Positions 7,778-17,039 are shown, numbered from the stretch's first letter. The stretch: DNA of 42,887 nucleotides from Roseibium sp. TrichSKD4 (GCF_000148725.1 NZ_GL476319.1:81172-124058); one strand, 5' to 3'. The notes: generated by a model not told the origin, from the sequence alone. Program-made: numbers and translations.

Positions 7778-8659
7778 TCAACCATCACGCTTGCCGTAGT
7801 AGAGCGCAACAACATGCTCTGCTTCGGCAAAAAATAGCCATCTTGACGTGAAGGTTCCTAGCCCGAATATGGTGATTGCAAAACATGTTGTCAGCGTGCC
7901 GCCAGGTAGAGCTACCACAATCAAAAACGGAAGGAGGACGATGGTGACGAACGCTATGCATCTCAGTTTCAAAGCGTGTCTTCGCCCTACCACATAGACC
8001 ATTTCCTTCAGGAGGTAGTTGGATCCTGTGTGCGGAGGCTCGAACATGCGGACCGAACCGCGATCTCCAAGCCCAGTTGCTGTTTCCATGGAATGCCCAC
8101 GCGCGGCGAACTGACGATCACCGATCCGCCAATGGGCCAGCTGAGCCAGTCCGGCGCAGGTTAGAAGCACAAGAGCTGCAGATGTGTGCTGCATCAAAAT
8201 CGCGCCGCCCGCAAGCGACAGGGTCAACATGTGGATTGGAGTGATCCAGTGGTTCCAGCGCGGCACGGTTTTCAGTTGGGTGTAGATCATCGCGGTAGAG
8301 ACGACCGTTGCCATCGCAAGACCAGCGCCAAGCCATCCGAGAACCGATATCGTGATGCCGCGAAAAATGTTGTTGATTGCAAAGATTCCCATCACCGAAA
8401 GCGTAGCAGCTGAAAGCCATGCCTCTCTGGAAAGCCAACTCGTTTTCCATTGACTAAAAGCGCGCCAGGCCCGCTGCGGATTGTCAAGATGGAAGGTCGA
8501 GGCAATCAACCCGGTAATAGTGAATGTGAAGGCAATGGCGAAGGGCATGAAAGCTGCCACGCCCTGAACGTCTAGAACACCGATCCCGAGGAAAGCAAGC
8601 ATTCCTAAGCCGAGTCCTGAGAGAACGGTGAAGATGATAACCGAGGGAGCCGGATGCAT
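7778..8659 (-). CDS. soeC: SoeC, membrane anchor of sulfite:quinone oxidoreductase
   Basis: A DmsC/NrfD-like anchor of about 293 residues with eight predicted membrane helices, from PAPSVIIFTVLSGLGLGMLAF near the N-terminus to FAITIFGLGTFTSRWLFFAEAEHV near the C-terminus. It should hold the SoeAB catalytic dimer on the cytoplasmic face and pass electrons to quinone. The ATG at 8659 overlaps the soeB TGA (TGATG), so I prefer it to the upstream GTG-type extension to 8689. It is last in xsc-ackA-soeABC. Sequence alone would also allow a DMSO- or polysulfide-reductase anchor; the operon context gives the sulfite assignment. Confidence 0.8.
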   Translation of the reverse strand: MHPAPSVIIFTVLSGLGLGMLAFLGIGVLDVQGVAAFMPFAIAFTFTITGLIASTFHLDNPQRAWRAFSQWKTSWLSREAWLSAATLSVMGIFAINNIFRGITISVLGWLGAGLAMATVVSTAMIYTQLKTVPRWNHWITPIHMLTLSLAGGAILMQHTSAALVLLTCAGLAQLAHWRIGDRQFAARGHSMETATGLGDRGSVRMFEPPHTGSNYLLKEMVYVVGRRHALKLRCIAFVTIVLLPFLIVVALPGGTLTTCFAITIFGLGTFTSRWLFFAEAEHVVALYYGKRDG

Positions 8660-9408
8660 CAGAGTGCCTCCAATGCCATATCCAACCATCCGAGGAAGCC
8701 CTTGGGCTCCTCGGCGATCGGGGTGAGAGAAGATGAGTCAGCGGCTTGCGCAGTCAGCCTGTCCTTGGGCCTTGGCGGTAGATATTTGTTGGTGGGCGCT
8801 GTGCCCTGTTCAGGCATCAGGTCAAACCCGCCACGTTCGGCCACCAGCTTCGACACGTCGCTGTCCGGGTCTCCAAGATCACCGAAATGGCGCGCCCCGG
8901 CAGGACAGGTGCGCACACAGGCCGGCACACGGTCCACCTCTTCCAAGTTCTCGTTATAAATCCGGTCAACACACAAAGTGCATTTCTTCATCACACCTGC
9001 GACCTGATCAAGCTCGCGGGCACCATAAGGACACGCCCAAGCGCATAACCCGCACCCGATACAGGCGCTTTCATCGACCAGTACAATTCCGTCCTCGGAT
9101 CGTTTATAACTCGCCCCCGTCGGGCAAACAGTCACACACGGTGCCGTGTCGCAATGCAGGCAGGACTTTGGAAAATGAACCGTCTGGCTGCACCCGCCGC
9201 CAGTTGGCGCGATCTCGTAGGAATGTACCCTGTTCAGAAAGCTGCCAACGGGATCGGCTCCGTAGGCATCTACATCGCTGAGCGGCACGCCGTAGTTTTC
9301 CGTGTTCCAGCCCTTGCAGGCGACGACACAGGCATGGCACCCGACACAGGTATCCAGATCGATGACCAGCCCGAGCTTGCGCTGCGTTGTTTCGGGAAGT
9401 TCAGTCAT
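8659..9408 (-). CDS. soeB: SoeB, four-cluster [4Fe-4S] electron-transfer subunit
   Basis: A 249-residue DmsB/NrfC-type ferredoxin subunit with four cysteine groups: DTCVGCHACVVACKGWN, SCLHCDTAPCVTVCPTGA, ACIGCGLCAWACPYGA, and CTLCVDRI with CVRTCPAGA. This is the pattern for four [4Fe-4S] clusters linking the molybdenum site of SoeA to the quinone site of SoeC. No signal peptide is visible, consistent with a cytoplasmic-facing complex. Its ATG overlaps the soeA stop by four bases and its stop overlaps the soeC ATG by one, so the three subunits are translationally coupled. Confidence 0.88.
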   Translation of the reverse strand: MTELPETTQRKLGLVIDLDTCVGCHACVVACKGWNTENYGVPLSDVDAYGADPVGSFLNRVHSYEIAPTGGGCSQTVHFPKSCLHCDTAPCVTVCPTGASYKRSEDGIVLVDESACIGCGLCAWACPYGARELDQVAGVMKKCTLCVDRIYNENLEEVDRVPACVRTCPAGARHFGDLGDPDSDVSKLVAERGGFDLMPEQGTAPTNKYLPPRPKDRLTAQAADSSSLTPIAEEPKGFLGWLDMALEAL

Positions 9409-12242
9409 GCTTCCACCTTTTGCTGAACAGTCGACGGGCCTTCGCCGACGGGCGACACCTGCGATGATGTGGTCGGCTTGCTGTGTTTTCGCGGCCGGGA
9501 CTTTTCGATCCGGACCCGCAAATCAAACCACGCAGCCTGTCCGGTGATCGGGTCGGAATTGGACCATCTCAGACCGTCTCCCTTGGGCGGAAGAAGCTCG
9601 TTGATCAGGTGGTTGAGGAGAAAGCCCTTGGTGGCCTCCGGTGCGCCAATCTCAAGCGCCCATGCCCCTCGTCTCTTGCCGATGGCGTTCCAGGTCCAGA
9701 CCGTGTTCTCGTTCAGTCCGGCCATGTGCGCAACCGGCACCCGGATTTCTCCATGCACCGAAGTTACCTTGGCCCAATCCCCGTCCTTGAACCCCTTCTC
9801 TTCCCAGATCTTGGTCGGAACATAGAGAGGGTTTATGCCATGGATCTGGCGCAGCCACGCATTCTGGCTGCCCCATGAATGGTACATGGCCATGGGGCGC
9901 TGGGTCAGTGCATGGACGGGATAGGCCTCCTCGTCTATTTCGCGGTCTTCCAGCGCCGGATACCAGATCGGCAGCGGGTCCATGCAATCAATGATCCGCT
10001 GCCTGAGGTGATCCGGCGGCTGCCTGTCGCAATGCCCTTCCGCAGCAAGCTGCATGCGGCGCAAGGGTTCCACGTAAAGCTGGAAGAGATAAGGCTGCGG
10101 CTTGTCGTAAAAACCAAGACCAACAGCCCAGTCCTGATAGGCCGTGTTCCATGGCTTGTAGAACGCAGCTTCCTCCGGCACATGCTCGACAAAGAACCCG
10201 CCATTTTCGATATAACGGTTCAGCTGGTCCGGATTGACCTCGCCTCTCCCGCTTTTCGAACCATCTCCACGGAACCCTGCCAGCGGGCCAATGCCCGGTC
10301 GGCGCTGGTGGTTGACGATATAATCCGCGTAGTCGGCGTAAATCGCCTCGCCCTTGTTATTGACGAAACCGGGAAGACCCAACCTCACGCCAAGATCAAC
10401 CAACACCGACTGGAAGCCGCGTACATCCCGGTCCGGTTCAATGACCGGCCAGCGGATTGCATCAGCCGCGGCATCCGCCTCACAGATCGGTCGATCCAGC
10501 AAAGAGATGCAGTCATGGCGCTCCAGATAGGTGGTATCGGGGAGGATCAGGTCCGCAAAGGCGACCATTTCGGACGAATAGGCATCCGAATAGATGATCT
10601 TCGGGATGACATAGTCGCCGTTCTCGTCCTTGTCTGTCAGCATTTCCATGACACTGCTGGTGTTCATGGACGAGTTCCAGGACATGTTGGCCATGTAGAG
10701 GAACAGCGTGTCGATCTTGTAAGGATCACCGGCATGGGCGTTGGAGATCACCATGTGCATCAGCCCATGGGCCGAGAGCGGGTTCTCCCAAGTAAACGCC
10801 TTGTCAATCCGCGCGGGCGTGCCGTCTTCCTTTAGGGCAAGGTCCTGCGGGCCACGCACGAAGCCAAGATGCGGCCCGTCCAGTGGGTGTTTGGGCTGGG
10901 ACTTGCAGTGCGGTGTTGGATGCGCTTCCACCGGCTTCGGGTAAGGCGGCTTGAAGCGGTACCCGCCGGGGACTTCCACCGTTCCAAGCAGGATCTGCAG
11001 CACATGCAGCGCTCGACAGGTTTGAAACCCGTTGGAATGGGCGGAGATCCCGCGCATGGCATGAAAACTGACTGGGCGACCCAACATTTTCTCGTGATGC
11101 TCGCCGCGAAAGTCCGTCCACGACTGGTCCAGTTCAAAGGCCTCATCAAACGCGACACGAGCGACTTCCGCTGCCAGTGCCCAAATGCGCTCGGCCTTGA
11201 TCCCGCATTTTTCCGCGACCTTTTCAGGGGCATAGTCTTCGGACAGGAAATGCTCCGCCATATGCTGGAACACGGTGCGATGTGTCGCCCCGTCCATATC
11301 AACAGAGCCAGCAAGATCTGGATTGACGCCCGCCTTGTCGAAAGGCTCAAGCACACCGGTCTTGCGGTCAACAACCAGCGGCTTGCCGGTCCCATCGCGC
11401 AGCAGAAGCCCCTTCTCTGGCGAGCCGGGCGTCTCGTTTACCAGACAGGGCGCATTGGTGTAGCGGGAGAGATAGTTCAGATCGATCTTTCCGGCCTTCA
11501 TGAGAAGGTGGATCATCGACAGGATCAGCAGACCGTCGGTTCCCGGTGTTATCCCGACCCATTCATCCGCAACAGCGTTATAGCCGGAGCGGATCGGGTT
11601 GACGCCGATGACCTTGCCGCCATTTCCCTTGAGCTTCCCGATCCCCATCTTGATGGGGTTGGAATCGTGGTCTTCCGCAACACCGAAAATCACAAACACC
11701 TTTGTGCGATCCCAGTCCGGTTGCCCGAATTCCCAGAACGCCCCGCCCATCGTGTAAATGCCGGCGGTCGCCATGTTGACGGAGCAAAAGCCGCCATGGG
11801 CAGCATAGTTTGGCGTTCCAAAGTTCTGCGCCCAGAAGCTGGTGAAACTTTGCGACTGGTCGCGCCCGGTAAAGAAGGCCAGTTTCTCCGGGGCATTATC
11901 ACGCAAGGGCCCAAGCCATGAAGTGGCAATTTCAAGAGCCTCGTCCCACGAGATTTCCTTGAACTGACCCGATCCCCGCGGACCTGTCCGCAAGAGAGGC
12001 GCCTTGAGTTTTGACGGGGCGTTGACCTGCATGATACCGGCGGAGCCCTTGGCACACAGGACGCCCTTGTTGACCGGGTGATCGCGATTGCCCTCGATAT
12101 AGGCAACCCGCTTTTTCCCATCCGTGCCGTCTTTCATGTGGACGTTGATCCCGCATCGGCAGGCACACATGTAGCAGGTCGTTTTCCGAACCTCGTCGGA
12201 AACCTTTGGCGAGGTGTCGAGGGTCGGGTTCGGACTGGCCAT
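9405..12242 (-). CDS. soeA: SoeA, molybdopterin subunit of sulfite:quinone oxidoreductase
   Basis: About 945 residues of the DMSO-reductase superfamily. Near the N-terminus Cys24-x2-Cys27-x3-Cys31-x32-Cys64 forms a [4Fe-4S] site (TTCYMCACRCG and LCAKGS). Cys154 in HGGFCSVNMA is the likely molybdenum ligand. There is no twin-arginine signal, so the enzyme should face the cytoplasm, as known for SoeABC and unlike PsrA or PhsA. The ATG at 12242 overlaps the ackA TGA; the TTG one codon upstream is not needed. Sharing an operon with xsc, which makes sulfite, points to cytoplasmic sulfite oxidation to sulfate. Without that context, a generic molybdopterin oxidoreductase is all the sequence proves. 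Confidence 0.83.
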   Translation of the reverse strand: MASPNPTLDTSPKVSDEVRKTTCYMCACRCGINVHMKDGTDGKKRVAYIEGNRDHPVNKGVLCAKGSAGIMQVNAPSKLKAPLLRTGPRGSGQFKEISWDEALEIATSWLGPLRDNAPEKLAFFTGRDQSQSFTSFWAQNFGTPNYAAHGGFCSVNMATAGIYTMGGAFWEFGQPDWDRTKVFVIFGVAEDHDSNPIKMGIGKLKGNGGKVIGVNPIRSGYNAVADEWVGITPGTDGLLILSMIHLLMKAGKIDLNYLSRYTNAPCLVNETPGSPEKGLLLRDGTGKPLVVDRKTGVLEPFDKAGVNPDLAGSVDMDGATHRTVFQHMAEHFLSEDYAPEKVAEKCGIKAERIWALAAEVARVAFDEAFELDQSWTDFRGEHHEKMLGRPVSFHAMRGISAHSNGFQTCRALHVLQILLGTVEVPGGYRFKPPYPKPVEAHPTPHCKSQPKHPLDGPHLGFVRGPQDLALKEDGTPARIDKAFTWENPLSAHGLMHMVISNAHAGDPYKIDTLFLYMANMSWNSSMNTSSVMEMLTDKDENGDYVIPKIIYSDAYSSEMVAFADLILPDTTYLERHDCISLLDRPICEADAAADAIRWPVIEPDRDVRGFQSVLVDLGVRLGLPGFVNNKGEAIYADYADYIVNHQRRPGIGPLAGFRGDGSKSGRGEVNPDQLNRYIENGGFFVEHVPEEAAFYKPWNTAYQDWAVGLGFYDKPQPYLFQLYVEPLRRMQLAAEGHCDRQPPDHLRQRIIDCMDPLPIWYPALEDREIDEEAYPVHALTQRPMAMYHSWGSQNAWLRQIHGINPLYVPTKIWEEKGFKDGDWAKVTSVHGEIRVPVAHMAGLNENTVWTWNAIGKRRGAWALEIGAPEATKGFLLNHLINELLPPKGDGLRWSNSDPITGQAAWFDLRVRIEKSRPRKHSKPTTSSQVSPVGEGPSTVQQKVEA

Positions 12243-13381
12243 CAATGGACCTCCATGAGTGACAGGGCGTTGCGGACGATCATCGCCTCTTCCTCTGCAG
12301 GCACGATCCAGACCTGAACCTTCGACTGCTCTGTGTGGAGACGGGTGGAATTTGCGGAATTGGCATCAGGGTCAAAATCGACGCCGAGCCAGGAAAGATC
12401 GGAGACGATGCGTTCTCGGGTTCCGGCATCGTTTTCGCCAATGCCGCCGGTGAAGGCGATCGCATCCGCGCCGCCCAGGGCCGCTATCATCGATCCAGCG
12501 TGGCGGACGGCCCAGTAACAGAAGTGATCGACAGCGAACCGGGCTTCCGGCGTATCTGCCGCTTTCAACTCCCGCATGTCGGACATGCCGCCGAGCGCCA
12601 GAAAACCGCTCTTTCGATTCAGCAGATCGGAGGTTTCGCTCGCGCCCAAATCTTTGACAAGCTTCAGGACGGCATTGCCGTCAATGGAGCCGCACCTTGT
12701 GCCCATGGTCAGGCCTTCAAGCGGCGAATAGCCCATGGTGGTTGCAACAGACTGCCCATCGCGTATAGCGCAGATGCTGGCACCATTTCCAAGATGAAAG
12801 GCCAGAAGGCGTTTAGGCAGCGGCTCGCCGGACAGCTCCGGCAGCAGATGCACAAGACTTTGATAGGAAATGCCATGAAAGCCGTAGCGCCGCAGCCCTT
12901 TTTGGGTCAGCTGCGGCCGGATCGCATAAGTCGTGGCAACGTCGGGGTTTGTCGCATGAAAGGCGGTATCGAAGCTGACATATTGGGGCAGGTTAGGCGC
13001 CAGTTTGGCGACTGCACGGATCCCGGACAGATTGTGGGGGTTATGAAGCGGCGCGAAGGGGGAGCACCGCTCGATCTCCATGAGGAGTTCTGCAGTCACA
13101 AGGTGGGGGGCGCTCAAGCTTTGCCCGCCGTGAACGACGCGGTGGGCGGCAGCGGCCAGATCGGACAGCTTGACCCCACCCGCATCAAGAGCACTCAGGA
13201 TCGCAGCCAGCGCGTTCTCATGGTTTGCAAGTGCAATGTCCTGCTTCCGGGAACCAATCGTCAGCCGGGAAGAGCCGCCGATCTCGACGGCACTCCCAGA
13301 CACTTTCTTCGTCAAATTCTCTCCAAACAGAGCGAATTTGACTGAGGACGAACCAGAATTCAGAACCAGAACATTACGCAT
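12242..13381 (-). CDS. ackA: Acetate kinase in the sulfoacetaldehyde operon
   Basis: Converts acetyl phosphate and ADP to acetate and ATP. The N-terminus has the ASKHA phosphate-binding motif VLVLNSGSSSVKFALF. Later blocks include AAHRVVHGG, SFDTAFHA, RRYGFHGISY, FHLGNGASICAI, TMGYSPLEGLTMGTRCGSID and FTGGIGEND, all typical of AckA. The length of about 379 residues is normal. I choose the ATG at 13381 because it gives MRNVLVLNSG. It lies about 20 bases after xsc and overlaps soeA. In many sulfonate degraders pta stands here; with ackA alone, the acetyl phosphate from Xsc would be used for ATP synthesis, leaving acetate to be activated elsewhere. Confidence 0.93.
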   Translation of the reverse strand: MRNVLVLNSGSSSVKFALFGENLTKKVSGSAVEIGGSSRLTIGSRKQDIALANHENALAAILSALDAGGVKLSDLAAAAHRVVHGGQSLSAPHLVTAELLMEIERCSPFAPLHNPHNLSGIRAVAKLAPNLPQYVSFDTAFHATNPDVATTYAIRPQLTQKGLRRYGFHGISYQSLVHLLPELSGEPLPKRLLAFHLGNGASICAIRDGQSVATTMGYSPLEGLTMGTRCGSIDGNAVLKLVKDLGASETSDLLNRKSGFLALGGMSDMRELKAADTPEARFAVDHFCYWAVRHAGSMIAALGGADAIAFTGGIGENDAGTRERIVSDLSWLGVDFDPDANSANSTRLHTEQSKVQVWIVPAEEEAMIVRNALSLMEVH

Positions 13382-13402
13382 CACAAGGTCCAACCTGTCA
13401 CA

Positions 13403-15181
13403 TCAGGCTGGGGTCTGGGGTCGCATATCCGACTTGGAAATGCCCGCAACCACAACCGGCTTCTTCATAGCATCGCGCCGGAAGGGCTCGCCGAGCTCCT
13501 GATTGATCAGCGCTTCGATCAAGGTGGTTTTGCCTTCCTTCATCTGGCGCTCGATGGCCTTGTCCAGTTCGGAAGTCAGCTCGTCCATCGTCCGTGCCTG
13601 CACGCCTTCCAGGCCACAAGCCTTGGCAATCCCAGCGTAGCTGACATCGTCGTCGAGTTCAGTACCGACGAAATTGTCGTCATACCACAGGGTCGAATTG
13701 CGTTTTTCCGCGCCCCACTGGTAGTTCCGGAAGACCACCATGGTGATTGCAGGCCATTCGCTGCGGCCAATGGCGGTGAGTTCGGTCACCGCAATGCCAA
13801 AGGCGCCATCGCCTGCAAAGCCGACAACCGGCGTATCGGGGCACCCAATCTTCGCGCCCACGATGGATGGCAGGCCATATCCGCAAGGGCCGAAGAGGCC
13901 CGGTGCCAGATATCTCCGACCTTCCTCAAAGCTCGGATAGGCGTTGCCGATGGCGCAGTTGTTGCCGATATCGGAGCTAATGATGGCCTCACGCGGCAGA
14001 GCAGACTGAATGGCGCGCCATGCCTTGCGCGGGCTCAGCCAATCGGGCTTGGCCGCACGGGCGCGTTCATTCCATGAGGTGCCCGGATCATCGTCCTCGT
14101 GATCCATCGACGACAGTTGCTGCGCCCATGCAGATTTCGTCTGCGCGATCATTGCCTTGCGATCGGCACGGCCTTGATCACCTGCTGACGGGCTCAGCTT
14201 GGCAAGGATGCTGTCTGCCACCTTCTTCGCATCACCGACAATACCAATGGAAATTGTCTTGGTCAGGCCAATACGGTTCGGATTGATGTCCACCTGAATG
14301 ATGCTGGCATCCTTCGGCCAGTAATCAATCCCGTAACCCGGCAGGGTCGAGAACGGATTGAGGCGTGTGCCGAGCGCGAGAACCACATCGGCCTTGGAGA
14401 TCAGCTCCATACCGGCCTTCGATCCGTTGTAGCCAAGGGGACCGGCGAAAAGCGGATGTGAACCGGGAAATGCATCATTGTGCTGGTAACCGCAGCAGAC
14501 AGGTGCATCGAGACGCTCGGCCAAAGCCATGGAAGACGGGATGGCACCTGCCAGCACGACTCCTGCCCCGTTCAGGATGACCGGGAACTTGGCGTTGCTG
14601 AGAAGGTCGGCGGCTTCGGCAATTGCCGTTTCACCACCAGCTGGGCGCTCGAACTCGACAACTGTCGGTAGGTTGATGTCGATAACCTGTGTCCAGAAAT
14701 CACGCGGCACGTTGATCTGTGCCGGAGCGCTGCAGCGGTGAGCCTGCTGGATCACGCGGCTCAGAACTTCCGCGATACGGGTTGGATCGCGCACTTCTTC
14801 CTGGTAGGCCACCATATCCTTGAAGAGAGCCATCTGCTCAACTTCCTGAAAACCGCCCTGACCGATGGTCTTGTTGGCCGCCTGCGGTGTTACCAGCAGA
14901 AGCGGTGTGTGGTTCCAATAGGCCGTTTTGACGGCTGTCACGAAGTTAGTGATCCCCGGACCATTTTGGGCAATCATCATGCTCATCTTGCCGGTGGCAC
15001 GGGTGTACCCATCCGCCATCATTCCGCCGGAGCATTCGTGAGCGCAGTCCCAAAAGGTGATACCGGCCCTGGGAAACAGGTCGGAGATAGGCATGAACGC
15101 CGAACCGATGATCCCGAACGCATGTTCGATCCCGTGCGACTGCAGCACCTTTACGAAGGCTTCTTCGGTCGTCATCTTCAT
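13403..15181 (-). CDS. xsc: Sulfoacetaldehyde acetyltransferase
   Basis: A thiamine-diphosphate enzyme of 592 residues that converts sulfoacetaldehyde and phosphate to acetyl phosphate and sulfite. Domains run in the usual order: PYR domain with the cofactor-activating Glu in CAHECSGGMMADGY, a central domain (ILNGAGVVLAGA to DVVLALGTRLNPFSTLPGYG), and the PP domain with the ThDP motif GFAGDGAFGIAVTELTAIGR followed by FRNYQWGAEKRN. The last block and the overall length favour Xsc over acetolactate synthase. The ATG at 15181 follows GGGAG. It is first in xsc-ackA-soeABC and is preceded by a TauR-type direct repeat at 15266-15298. Confidence 0.95.
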   Translation of the reverse strand: MKMTTEEAFVKVLQSHGIEHAFGIIGSAFMPISDLFPRAGITFWDCAHECSGGMMADGYTRATGKMSMMIAQNGPGITNFVTAVKTAYWNHTPLLLVTPQAANKTIGQGGFQEVEQMALFKDMVAYQEEVRDPTRIAEVLSRVIQQAHRCSAPAQINVPRDFWTQVIDINLPTVVEFERPAGGETAIAEAADLLSNAKFPVILNGAGVVLAGAIPSSMALAERLDAPVCCGYQHNDAFPGSHPLFAGPLGYNGSKAGMELISKADVVLALGTRLNPFSTLPGYGIDYWPKDASIIQVDINPNRIGLTKTISIGIVGDAKKVADSILAKLSPSAGDQGRADRKAMIAQTKSAWAQQLSSMDHEDDDPGTSWNERARAAKPDWLSPRKAWRAIQSALPREAIISSDIGNNCAIGNAYPSFEEGRRYLAPGLFGPCGYGLPSIVGAKIGCPDTPVVGFAGDGAFGIAVTELTAIGRSEWPAITMVVFRNYQWGAEKRNSTLWYDDNFVGTELDDDVSYAGIAKACGLEGVQARTMDELTSELDKAIERQMKEGKTTLIEALINQELGEPFRRDAMKKPVVVAGISKSDMRPQTPA

Positions 15182-15265
15182 GTCACTTACTCCCGTGAGT
15201 TCAAACAGGCAAAACCTGCATCAGCAATATTGGCAGTAGTTTTAACCTCCTTCCCCTGCGTTTAA

Positions 15266-15298
15266 TTAGGTCCAGTTTTTAATATTATATAGATCCAA
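15266..15298 (-). promoter_or_regulatory. TauR-type direct repeat upstream of xsc
   Basis: Read on the minus strand, CTGGACCTAA occupies 15266-15275 exactly, and a degenerate copy TTGGATCTAT (7 of 10) lies at 15289-15298. The start-to-start step is 23 bases. From memory, the published TauR target in Rhodobacter capsulatus is a direct repeat CTGGACYTAA. The repeat sits about 85-117 bases upstream of the xsc start codon, a plausible activator position. Confidence 0.7.
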
Positions 15299-15473
15299 AA
15301 TATGATTTCTGCCCAAATTTGGCTCTAGACCGCCCCCAACCACCTCAACTTGGAATCACGGCCTTTTTCGACACGTGAATTTTATTTTGATAACCATAGT
15401 CTCATTTTTTGTGAATTTATCCAAAACATTAACCCAGAAGGACAGCCCCTGAGATTTTCTACCGGCCTCCACT

Positions 15474-15522
15474 GAAAACCTGATTTCGGTTTTCCGGCAT
15501 CTGGTTTTGTGATCCAGACCGG
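15474..15522 (-). terminator. Two stem-loops beyond tauR
   Basis: GAAAACC (15474-15480) pairs with GGTTTTC (15488-15494) around a seven-base loop. Next to it, CCGG..TCTGG (15494-15504) pairs with CCAGA.CCGG (15514-15522). They lie directly after the tauR stop on the transcribed strand and may terminate or protect the tauR transcript. No U-run follows immediately, so the terminator call is weak. Confidence 0.35.
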
Positions 15523-15535
15523 AACTCCCGCCCCC

Positions 15536-17005
15536 TCATCGCATTGCTTCGCCAATCCGCTTTGCAATCAGGGCCATTCCTTCGGGAATATTGGCTGACG
15601 GGATGGAGGAGTAGGCAAGGCGATAGTATCCCGGCACCTCGCTGTTCCTGGCAAAGAAGGCGCGTCCCGGTTCGATCAGCACGCCGTCATTACGCAGGTT
15701 GAGTGCCAGCTCGGAACTGTCGATATCCTCCGGCGTGCGCATCCAGAAGGACGAACCGCCAAAGGTCCCCTGCCTCGGCATCAAGAGTCCGTTTTCCGCC
15801 ATGCACTGTTCCATGAGAGACCGGCGCTTCTGGTAGATCCGGCCCATGCGGGCGATCTGCGCATCGTAGTGTCCGAGAGAGAGAAAGTAGGCCGCCGTGC
15901 GCTGGATCAGGCCGGGAGGATGGCGCAGCACCGATGACCGCAAGGCCCTTGCCTCGCGAACGAAAGGTTCCGGGGCCACAAGATATCCTAGCCGAAGGCC
16001 GGGAAAAAGTGATTTGGAAAAGGACCCCGTGTAGATCACTGACCCACTTTGATCGAGGGACTTGAGCGCAGGAGATGGCGACTTGAGGAAGGAAATCTCG
16101 AACTCGTAATCATCTTCAACAATCACGAAGCCGTTTCGGGCGGCAAGTTTCAACAGCGCATGACGACGGGATACCGGCATCGTCGCATTGCTCGGGCAAT
16201 GGTGGCTTGGAGTGGTGAAGACAACGTCGATCTGCGCTGGAAGTTTTTCCGGCGGGAGCCCTGCCGCATCCACATCAACCAAAACTGTATTGCATCTAGT
16301 CTGATTGAGGATCTGCCGCAACCCCGGAAAGCACGGGTTTTCGATCACGGCGACCCGGCGCTGGGTCAACAGCAGTTGCGCGGTGATCCAGAGCGCGTTT
16401 TGCGCGCCCAACGTGATGAGGATTTCTTCCGGCTTTGCGGCAATACCGCGCCTTGGCAGGATTTGCCGCGCAATGAACTCAACGAGCATGGGGTCGTCCC
16501 GCTCGTAATAGTCCGTTGCCAGAATATCGAAGTCCTTGCGCCCGACCGCCTGTAATGCGCATGTCCGCCAATTGCTGTGGTCAAACAGGCTCGGATCAGA
16601 TTGTCCGTAAATGAAGGGGTACTTGTAATCGCGCCAGTTGGACGGACGCACGAGTGGAACCTCGTCGGAAAAGCGCTGACTGATCACGCGGGACCAATCG
16701 ATCTGATTGGCTTCGCCTTGCGCGGGAAGCTCAAACTTCGGACGGCTCGGTGCAGTGTTTGCAACGAAATAGCCGGAGCGTCCGCGGGAAATCAGATACT
16801 CGTTTGATACCAGTTCCGTATAGGCAATTGTTACGGTGATGCGCGCAACGCCGAGATGATCGGCAAGCTTTCGGCTGGATGGCATCTTCTCACCTGGCAG
16901 GCACCTGCCGGAGAGGATCGCCTCCACAATCAGCCGCTGAATCTGGTGCTGAAGCGTTGTTTCACTGTCGGGCCGAAGGAAAAAGGTTTCTGCCGGGATC
17001 GCCAT
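15536..17005 (-). CDS. tauR: TauR, MocR-type (GntR-aminotransferase) regulator of taurine genes
   Basis: A 489-residue MocR/PdxR-type protein. The N-terminal GntR winged helix covers about residues 12-80 (QHQIQRLIVEAILSGRCLPG, PSSRKLADHLGVARITV, YLISRGRSGYFV). A fold-type-I aminotransferase domain follows, with the PLP-binding Lys in TGSFSKSLFPGLRLGYL and FVIVEDDYEFE. Such regulators bind PLP and an amino compound and act at direct repeats. Its place between xsc and tpa, together with matching repeats at both promoters, supports TauR, the taurine-dependent activator. Partial repeats just upstream of its own start (17008-17039) may allow autoregulation. Confidence 0.9.
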   Translation of the reverse strand: MAIPAETFFLRPDSETTLQHQIQRLIVEAILSGRCLPGEKMPSSRKLADHLGVARITVTIAYTELVSNEYLISRGRSGYFVANTAPSRPKFELPAQGEANQIDWSRVISQRFSDEVPLVRPSNWRDYKYPFIYGQSDPSLFDHSNWRTCALQAVGRKDFDILATDYYERDDPMLVEFIARQILPRRGIAAKPEEILITLGAQNALWITAQLLLTQRRVAVIENPCFPGLRQILNQTRCNTVLVDVDAAGLPPEKLPAQIDVVFTTPSHHCPSNATMPVSRRHALLKLAARNGFVIVEDDYEFEISFLKSPSPALKSLDQSGSVIYTGSFSKSLFPGLRLGYLVAPEPFVREARALRSSVLRHPPGLIQRTAAYFLSLGHYDAQIARMGRIYQKRRSLMEQCMAENGLLMPRQGTFGGSSFWMRTPEDIDSSELALNLRNDGVLIEPGRAFFARNSEVPGYYRLAYSSIPSANIPEGMALIAKRIGEAMR

Positions 17006-17007
17006 AA

Positions 17008-17039
17008 CTGGCCTTATTTCAAGAACCTACTGGCACCAT
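17008..17039 (+). promoter_or_regulatory. Possible weak TauR-type repeat at the tauR start
   Basis: CTGGCCTTAT (17008-17017) and CTGGCACCAT (17030-17039) match CTGGACCTAA at 7 and 6 of 10 positions with a 22-base step. They directly precede the tauR ATG at 17005, where binding would block transcription. The match is much weaker than at xsc and tpa. Confidence 0.3.

Larger units (their letters stand above)
15182..15535 (-). other. xsc promoter region and tauR 3' flank
   Basis: This 354-base gap holds the TauR-type repeat (15266-15298) on the xsc side and two stem-loops (15474-15522) just beyond the end of tauR. The middle, around 15300-15470, is AT-rich with no coding frame I trust. The xsc promoter should lie between about 15200 and 15300, but I could not pick out -35 and -10 boxes with confidence. 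Confidence 0.6.

Noticed and set aside
10869-11921. 350-codon open frame antisense to soeA
   Set aside because: It overlaps the conserved molybdopterin domain on the other strand and shows no domain of its own.
7778-12242. DMSO, polysulfide or thiosulfate reductase
   Set aside because: The large subunit has no twin-arginine signal and the genes overlap the xsc-ackA unit, which makes sulfite, so cytoplasmic sulfite oxidation fits better.
12335-13345. 336-codon open frame antisense to ackA
   Set aside because: It lies wholly opposite a strongly supported acetate kinase gene, has no recognisable domain, and long antisense frames are expected in GC-rich coding DNA.
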